Part shown: positions 55,801 to 61,199 of the stretch, in pieces
Position numbering within the stretch: position 1 is the first letter of the stretch
Layout of the letters: every line of letters begins with the position of its first letter
Assembly (NCBI RefSeq): GCF_010998615.1
Contig: NZ_JAAEAH010000018.1
Coordinates: 1-64,000, forward strand
DNA length: 64,000 bases
Source: Myxococcus sp. CA023
GTDB taxonomy: Bacteria > Myxococcota > Myxococcia > Myxococcales > Myxococcaceae
Direction: 5' to 3'
Made by a program: the position numbers and the translations under genes
Notes under the pieces: model-generated
Told to the model about the DNA's origin: nothing
Databases searched by the model: none
Seen by the model: the letters and a program-made list of their open reading frames with translations, nothing else

Positions 55801-58446
55801 CGAGCGCTCCGGCCTCAAGCTGCCCACCCAGAGCGTGTCCTCCTGCGTGATGCAGGACTGGCCCATGGTCACCAGCGTGGGCTTCGGGCCGACTTCGAGG
55901 AAGGCCTTCACGCCGGCCTGCTCCAGCGTCTGCATGCCCCGGGCGAACATCACCGGCTCACGAAGATGCTGCACCCAGTACCGAGGCGTCAGGATTTCCT
56001 TCCCCGCCTCGTGCCCGCTCAGGTTCGAAATCAGCGGGATGGCCGGAGGCTGGAGCTTCACCTTCGCCACGGCTTTGGAGAACGCGTCGAGGATGGGGTC
56101 CATCAACGCGGAGTGGAACGCGTGCGAGACGCGCAGCATCGTGCCGCGCTTGCCCTTCCGCGTCAGCTCGGCCACGCATTCGCTGACGGCGGCCTCGCGC
56201 CCCGAAATCACCACGTTGCGGGGGCCGTTGAGCGCCGCGATGGACACCTGCCCGTCATACCGGGAGAGCAGCGCCTCCACCTCCGCGGCATCCGCGGACA
56301 CGGCGGCCATCGTCCCGCCCGCGGGCAGGGACTGCATCAGCCGGGCGCGCGTGGCGATGAGCTCCAGTCCTTCTTCCAGGGTGAAGACGCCGGCCACGCA
56401 GGCCGCCACGAACTCACCCACGGAGTGCCCCATCACGAAGTCCGGGCGGAGGCCCCACTGCATCCACACCTGCGCCAGGGCGTACTCGAGCGCGAACAAC
56501 GCGGGCTGGGTGAAGCCCGTCTCGTCCAGCCGGGCTCGCGCCTGCGCGTCGCGCTCGGCGGGGTGCAGCAGGTCGATGAGCGACTGGCCCATCAACGGCT
56601 TCAGCACCGCGTCGCAACGCAGGAGCGTCTCGCGGAAGGTGGGCTCGGTGCGGAAGAGTTCCTCTCCCATGCCCAGCCACTGCGCGCCCTGCCCGGTGAA
56701 CAGGAAGGCCAGCCGAGGCTCCCCGTCCGCCTTCCCGCGCAGCACCGATGATGACGTCTGCCCGGCCAGGAAGGACGTCAGCTGCTCCTGCATGGCCTCC
56801 TGTGAGCTTCCCAGCACCGCGAGCCGGTGCCGGAAGGCGTCCCGCCCCGTGTTCGCGGTGAAGCAGATGTCCTCCAGCGACTGCGACGCGAGCCCAGGGC
56901 CACCGAGCGCCTGCGCATAGCGCTGCGCCAACTCGTTCAGAGCCTGGGGGTTGCGCGCGGACAGCGTCAGGACGTGCATCGGCCGCGGCGTCGCATCCGG
57001 CGTCCGGGCAGGCGCGGGCGGGGCTTCCTCGATGAGGACATGCGCGTTGACACCGCTGAGCCCGAAGCCGCTGACACCGGCCACGCGGGGCTTGTCGCCC
57101 TTGGGCCACGGCGTCACCTGCGTGGGGATGGCGATCTGCAACTGCTGCCAGTCCACGGCCGGGTTGGGCGTTCGGAAGTGGAGGTGCGGGGGAATCTCGT
57201 CCTGCCCCAGCGACAACACGACCTTGATCATCCCCGCGGCTCCGGCGGCGGACTCCAGGTGTCCGAGGTTCGTCTTCGCGGAGCCGACGAGCAACGGAGC
57301 GTCCGCGCCGCGCCCGTGCCGGAGCACCGCGTCCAGCGCCCGCAGTTCAATCGGGTCGCCCAGCGGCGTCCCCGTGCCATGGGCCTCGATGTAGTTCACG
57401 TCCGCTGGGGCCAGGCTCGCCGACTCCAGCGCCTTGCGCAGCAGCTTCTCCTGCGCGGGCCCGTTGGGAACCGTCAGGCCGCCGCTGAGCCCGTCATGGT
57501 TCACCGCGGAGCCACGGATGACGGCGAGGATGCGGTCGTTGTCCCGCTGCGCATCCGAGAGCCGCTTGAGCACCAGGACGCCGCAGCCTTCGCCGCGCCC
57601 GTAGCCATTGGCGGACGCATCGAACGTCTTCGAGCGCCCATCCGGCGCCAGCGCCCGCATCTTCGACAGGACGATGTTGTTGTCCGGCCGGAGAATCACG
57701 TTCACCCCGCCCGCGAGCGCCAGCGAACACTCCCCCTGCCGCAGCGCCTGGCAGGCCAGGTGGGCGGAGACGAGCGCCGAGGAGCACGCGGTCGCGACCA
57801 CCATGGACGGCCCCTGGAGGCCCAGGACGTAGGACACACGTCCCGCGGAGAAGCTCAGCTCGTTCCCGGTCCCCATGTACGGCAGGTCCCGTGTCTGCAC
57901 CGCGTTGAAGGGAACGCGCCCGTAGTCACTGCTCAGGAAGCCGACATAGACGCCCGTGTCGCTGCCAACCAGGGAGCCCGGGGCGATTCCGGCGTCCTCC
58001 AGGGCTTCCCACGACACCTCCAGCATCAAGCGCTGCTGAGGGTCGACGTAGTTCGCCTCACGCGGCGACAGGCCGAAGAACTCACTGTCGAAGCCGGCGA
58101 TGGGTTGGTTGAGGAACCCACCCTCACGGACCACCATCTTCCAGCCCGCGTCCGGGTCCGCCGCGTAGTACGCATCCACGTCCCAGCGGTCCGGCGGGAC
58201 GGTGCTCACGGCATCGACGCCGCCGCGCAGCAGCTCCCAATAGGCGCGCGGGTCGTTCGCGCCGCCGGGGAACCTGCACCCCATGCCGATGACGGCGATG
58301 GGCTCCGAGCGCGCGCGCTCCAATCCATCCACGCGCGCCCGGAGGGTCTTGATTGCCAATGCCGCCCGTTGCAAGGGCGTCATCGACTCCATCGAGAGAG
58401 CATTCTCCTCGTTGGACATCCTCACTCGAATGGACTCATCCGACAC
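52861..58446 (-). CDS. Type I polyketide synthase, KS-AT-DH-KR-ACP
   Basis: A 1861-residue single-module synthase. KS (about 48-475): C221 in TACSSA, H356 in EAHGTGT, H396 in KTNLGHLE. AT (about 578-870): S675 in GHSVGE and HAFH at 775-778, the malonyl-CoA signature. DH (about 952-1235): HGVYGQILMP at 984-993 and D1155 in LLDAC. KR (about 1255-1655): GGLGGLG at 1483-1489, IDD at 1567-1569 (B-type) and Y1624. ACP: S1778 in GMDSLM. An acidic tail (EDAELDALLADVDSLDD) may dock another protein. It lacks ER and thioesterase. One round would give a trans-type alpha,beta-unsaturated acyl chain. GTG start behind AAGGGG. Last gene of the operon. Confidence 0.95.
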   Translation of the reverse strand: MSDESIRVRMSNEENALSMESMTPLQRAALAIKTLRARVDGLERARSEPIAVIGMGCRFPGGANDPRAYWELLRGGVDAVSTVPPDRWDVDAYYAADPDAGWKMVVREGGFLNQPIAGFDSEFFGLSPREANYVDPQQRLMLEVSWEALEDAGIAPGSLVGSDTGVYVGFLSSDYGRVPFNAVQTRDLPYMGTGNELSFSAGRVSYVLGLQGPSMVVATACSSALVSAHLACQALRQGECSLALAGGVNVILRPDNNIVLSKMRALAPDGRSKTFDASANGYGRGEGCGVLVLKRLSDAQRDNDRILAVIRGSAVNHDGLSGGLTVPNGPAQEKLLRKALESASLAPADVNYIEAHGTGTPLGDPIELRALDAVLRHGRGADAPLLVGSAKTNLGHLESAAGAAGMIKVVLSLGQDEIPPHLHFRTPNPAVDWQQLQIAIPTQVTPWPKGDKPRVAGVSGFGLSGVNAHVLIEEAPPAPARTPDATPRPMHVLTLSARNPQALNELAQRYAQALGGPGLASQSLEDICFTANTGRDAFRHRLAVLGSSQEAMQEQLTSFLAGQTSSSVLRGKADGEPRLAFLFTGQGAQWLGMGEELFRTEPTFRETLLRCDAVLKPLMGQSLIDLLHPAERDAQARARLDETGFTQPALFALEYALAQVWMQWGLRPDFVMGHSVGEFVAACVAGVFTLEEGLELIATRARLMQSLPAGGTMAAVSADAAEVEALLSRYDGQVSIAALNGPRNVVISGREAAVSECVAELTRKGKRGTMLRVSHAFHSALMDPILDAFSKAVAKVKLQPPAIPLISNLSGHEAGKEILTPRYWVQHLREPVMFARGMQTLEQAGVKAFLEVGPKPTLVTMGQSCITQEDTLWVGSLRPERSDWQQMLEGLAALHVAGVPVDWRGVDQGRERHKVALPVYPFQRRNHWMDLNGSTWDIPGVSAAPEAGATRGHPLLGHPHASPSQVRQFESSVGAAKPAFLKDHGVYGQILMPGAAYVEMGLAAGASLFGASGGTVDEITFSQALFLPEEGARRVHLLYSPEGERAGRFEIHSQEERTGEGEPAWILHAHGKLSATTAAPAERVDVERLRASLTREVPVEGYYAKLGQAGLAYGPSFRGIQSLWRGENAVLGRLALSGSAAADAGQYQLQPALLDACFQMVGAVLDEEGDAAYLPVGVGKVQVQRGGLGEVWAHATLARSDDPKGPGYVCDIQLLTADGERVATVEKLLLRRITREGLLGAKSKRYQNWLYDLEWQPRPLEAPAVRAEAAHAGTQCLILADAAGLGARLAERLTKQGWHVVTVPAGARATVDGRDSALALLGQLRPEALQGPLHVIDLWSLDGGGDDVPVQALGHGTRVLALAQALVEAKGKSTSLWLVTRGAQATSEKEHITHLGSSVLWGLGKSITREHPDLHCRRVDLDASASEHEVAQLHAELLGGSGEDEIALRGTTRRVPRLVRSRKLRGASGEAALKPDASYLVTGGLGGLGLIVAERLAERGARHLVLMGRREPGPEARARLEALEQRGVTIHCVQGDVAVAADVERVLAGLSGSVPPLRGVIHSAGVIDDGLFVQMTPERLAKAFAPKVSGGWNLHRALQGTALDFFVVFSSAASLIGSAGQANYVAANAFLDALARSRQAEGLPALSLNWGAWSEVGAAAEEQIRRRMEQLGFGVIPPEDGLQVFEQSLGLSGQLGVLPVDWAVLGRRGRSPLFEAFIEKASPAASEGIRQRLERLEPKERRGALRAHVGELVNGVLGRPTTEPLDPNQGFFEFGMDSLMSVELRNVLQRSLGTSLPATVAFDNPTVNGLVDYLAAEVLGLKEEAAAPVEEAPEDAELDALLADVDSLDDDAVQAMLRRSR

Positions 58447-58467
58447 TGCCCACCCCTTTCGCTTCGA

Positions 58468-58941
58468 CTAGCTGATTGAGATCTTTTCCAACGGTTCCGG
58501 CGCGGAGCTGGACGCAGCGGCCGGGCTGCTTGAATCCGGAGAGGTAGCGCTCGCCGGAGGCTCACGGCGGTCACTGGGCCGGGCGCCCGCATCGGAACCC
58601 GTCGTCCCCTTCGGCCGCTTCGCGAGGATCAGGTCCCCCGCCTTCTGGAGCACGTCGCCAAACGACACCCCGGACCGGTGCGGCTGGCCCGCCGCCGGAG
58701 CCGCGTGCGCCTGCTTCGCCTGGCCCTCGATGGCCGCGTCGATGTGCTGCAGCTCGTGAATCTGCGCTTCGAGGATGTGCGCGACGCCCTTGAGCGCCTC
58801 CTGCTTCGCGCGGAAGAGCTGCTGCACCAGGCCTCGCCCGCCCGGAATCAGGGCGTTGGTGAGCTCGGCGAACCGAGCGCCGTACTCCGGCGAAGCGCCA
58901 AAGGAACCCTGCGGATAACGATCATCTTGCGTGGACATCAA
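58468..58941 (-). CDS. Helical accessory protein of the biosynthetic operon
   Basis: 157 residues, no known family. Residues 20-75 form a long amphipathic helix (ALIPGGRGLVQQLFRAKQEALKGVAHILEAQIHELQHIDAAIEGQ); the rest is a Pro/Ser/Ala-rich tail likely to be disordered. It overlaps the ArsA-like gene by 4 bp and precedes the PKS by 21 bp. Its position suggests an adaptor or cargo for the ATPase. Confidence 0.72.
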   Translation of the reverse strand: MMSTQDDRYPQGSFGASPEYGARFAELTNALIPGGRGLVQQLFRAKQEALKGVAHILEAQIHELQHIDAAIEGQAKQAHAAPAAGQPHRSGVSFGDVLQKAGDLILAKRPKGTTGSDAGARPSDRREPPASATSPDSSSPAAASSSAPEPLEKISIS

Positions 58942-60101
58942 ACACCTCTTTCTTTTTGGAAACTCACGATGAGCCGGTCACCCTCCATGCGGGCACCCGA
59001 CGTCGGGAGGAGTGCAATCATCCGAGGCAACACGACGTTGCGCCGGACGGCCCCGACCTGGATGACGAACTCCGCGCCGCGGCGGGAGAGCTCGACATCG
59101 CTCTTCGCCACGAAGGGGAGCCGCACCTCCAGCGAGTACGCATCCACTGCGTCCTTGCGGATGCCCAGGGCAGGCTGCGGGGCCGTGAGACGGACGGGGT
59201 CCTCTCCCTGGTAGAGCTGCTCCGCGAAGACCTCCAGCGGCTTCTCCCCCACCATCTCCGTGGCCTGGTGCGGGACCTTCAACACCAGCAGCGACGAAAA
59301 GGCGCTCTGGAGCTTCTCGACGAGTGGCTGCTGCGCCCGCCCCCGGTCGGAGCCGGCGTCGGCGGCTTCCGGTGCGAGTCGGTTGATGACGACGCAGTCC
59401 ACCGCGAGGCCGAGCAGGCTGAAGTACGTGTACGCCCGCTGCGCCTCCTGTCCGGACACCGTGTCCGCGGTGGTCACCAGCCGGAGGGTCGTCACCTCCG
59501 GGTCGTGCAGCAGCGCGTCCACGGCGTTCAGCCGGTCGCGAACCTCCAGGCTCGCGTCCGCGCCGTGGAGGCTCGCCGCCAGCAGGCGTGCCTTGCGCCC
59601 CTGATGCGTGGGCGTCTGCTGCTTGCGTGTGTACCAGCTCATCGCCGGCACGGTGTTGAGCAACTGCAGGGCCGAGCTGGTGGACGGGCAATCCACGATG
59701 ACGAGGTCGTGCTGCTGCTCGCGGAGGTACTCGCCCAGCCGGAGGAGCATGACGATGTGGGCCGCCTCGGCCGTCATCGCCACCTCCTCCGCGTTCACGC
59801 GCTCCGGCCCGCCATCCACGAGCGCGGCCAGTCCTCCCTGGCCCCCGTTCCATCCCCGGCGGAGCTCTTCGCCAACGTCCACCTCGTGGAAGGACAGGTG
59901 GTCGTTGACGCCCACGGGAACACCCCGGGGGCCGGAGAAGAGCGGACTCTCGACGCCCATGGCGGCGCTGAGGCCGCGGGACAGGTCGAACGAAAGCACC
60001 AAGGTCCGGAGACCCCGGCGGGAAGCCGCGAGCGCTGTCGCGGCCGCCACCGTGGTCTTCCCGGAACCGCCGGTACCGGAGACAAGAATGATCCTGGCCA
60101 T
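58938..60101 (-). CDS. ArsA/Get3-like ATPase with Hsp20-like C-terminus
   Basis: A 387-residue SIMIBI-class ATPase. The P-loop GTGGSGKTT (9-17) lacks the signature Lys of the deviant Walker A (KGGxGKT); Thr10 replaces it. VIVDCPSTSSALQLL forms switch II and VINRLAPE the base-recognition strand. The C-terminal 70 residues (YSLEVRLPFVAKSDVELSRRGAEFVIQVGAVRRNVVLPRMIALL) form an Hsp20-like domain found in bacterial ArsA-type proteins. The arsenite-binding Cys set is absent and there is no ArsB, so arsenic export is unlikely; a role in delivering or assembling a membrane or hydrophobic client is more plausible. It starts 18 bp after the patatin gene. Confidence 0.85.
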   Translation of the reverse strand: MARIILVSGTGGSGKTTVAAATALAASRRGLRTLVLSFDLSRGLSAAMGVESPLFSGPRGVPVGVNDHLSFHEVDVGEELRRGWNGGQGGLAALVDGGPERVNAEEVAMTAEAAHIVMLLRLGEYLREQQHDLVIVDCPSTSSALQLLNTVPAMSWYTRKQQTPTHQGRKARLLAASLHGADASLEVRDRLNAVDALLHDPEVTTLRLVTTADTVSGQEAQRAYTYFSLLGLAVDCVVINRLAPEAADAGSDRGRAQQPLVEKLQSAFSSLLVLKVPHQATEMVGEKPLEVFAEQLYQGEDPVRLTAPQPALGIRKDAVDAYSLEVRLPFVAKSDVELSRRGAEFVIQVGAVRRNVVLPRMIALLPTSGARMEGDRLIVSFQKERGV

Positions 60102-60119
60102 CTCAATCCACCTCTCGCG

Positions 60120-61199
60120 CTAGGCCGCCTTGGCCGCGTCAGACATCCAGCCCGACTTCCCGAGCCACGTCTGCGCACGGTTGAGCTGCGAGACGGTGGA
60201 CTGGGTGCTCAGCAGGCTCTGGACAGTGGACTCCACCTGCTTGAGGTTCGCCGCCGAGAGCGTCTGATCCACCACGGGATTCAGCCGGAAGTACTTCTTC
60301 CGAAGAATCATGCGGCACTGGTAGTCCGCCGCGTCCGAGCCGGCCTCCAGCATCATCTTCACGAGCACCATGGGGTCGTGGAAGTCCAGCAGCCACTTGG
60401 AGAAGCCCCAGTTGGCCACGCCCTTACAGAAGTGCGGCGTGAGGTACGACGACATGCAGCCGTTGCCCACCGACATCATCAGGATGTTCGTCAGGTCGGG
60501 CGGCTCCGTCTCCAGCGTCTCCACCTTCTCCGAGCGGCTCTTGCGGGTGATGTTGTTGATGATCTGCGCCAGCGCCACCAGCGACGGGTTGTTGGCGAAG
60601 ATGCCGCCGTCGACGTAGCCGCTGCCCTGCTCCCGGATGCCCTGGTAGACGGGATAGGAGAGCGGAGGCGAACCGCTGCGCATCAGCACGTCCACCACCA
60701 GCTCGTTGTGGTCGGAGTCGTTGTCCGGCCCCGTGTTGTGGAAGACCTTGGCCTTCCAGGTCCGCAGCGACTTGCGGTGGCCGTCGAGCTGGAAGGACGG
60801 CAGCGCCACCTTCCGCTTCAGGTCTCCCAGGCGCAACGTGGCGCCGAAGTAGCTGCAGAAGAAGTCGCGCATGTAGCTGGAGTCGAGCAGCGCGGCGTTG
60901 CCCGTCAGCGCCATGGCGGTCCGCCCCAGTGACACCGCCTTGCGGTTCATCTGGACGACCTCACCCCAGAAGTCGAGGATCTTGGGGAAGGCGTCATCGG
61001 GGTTCTCGTAGGTGGCGAAGAACGCGGCGTTGAAGGAACCCGCGGACGTGCCGGAGAACAGCTCCACGTCGTTCAGCAGGCTCTGCCCGCCTCCGCGGCT
61101 GGTCAGCGTCTCCTTCAACGACTTGAGCAAGCCCGCGGTGACATACCCCTCACCACCGGAAATAGACGTACCATCCATTGCAAGGACTCGGTGCGGCAT
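60120..61199 (-). CDS. Patatin-like phospholipase
   Basis: A 359-residue lipid acyl hydrolase. The nucleophile is S52 in GTSAGS and the catalytic Asp is D197 in VDGGIFANNPS, the Ser-Asp dyad of patatins. The oxyanion loop, normally DGGGxRG, reads DGTSISGGEG. No signal peptide, so it works inside the cell. Its ATG overlaps the NRPS stop by one base (TAATG). Within the operon it could release or trade the acyl chain of a lipopeptide, provide fatty acid from phospholipid, or modify membrane lipids for resistance; the sequence does not decide. Confidence 0.9.
   Translation of the reverse strand: MPHRVLAMDGTSISGGEGYVTAGLLKSLKETLTSRGGGQSLLNDVELFSGTSAGSFNAAFFATYENPDDAFPKILDFWGEVVQMNRKAVSLGRTAMALTGNAALLDSSYMRDFFCSYFGATLRLGDLKRKVALPSFQLDGHRKSLRTWKAKVFHNTGPDNDSDHNELVVDVLMRSGSPPLSYPVYQGIREQGSGYVDGGIFANNPSLVALAQIINNITRKSRSEKVETLETEPPDLTNILMMSVGNGCMSSYLTPHFCKGVANWGFSKWLLDFHDPMVLVKMMLEAGSDAADYQCRMILRKKYFRLNPVVDQTLSAANLKQVESTVQSLLSTQSTVSQLNRAQTWLGKSGWMSDAAKAA

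Noticed and set aside
56827-58479. A 550-codon plus-strand frame opposite the PKS KS domain
   Set aside because: Antisense shadow with no recognisable fold; the KS and AT motifs on the minus strand are unmistakable.
58938-60101. Arsenite resistance ATPase
   Set aside because: No ArsB, ArsR or ArsD nearby and the metal-binding Cys set is absent; the gene is embedded in a biosynthetic operon.
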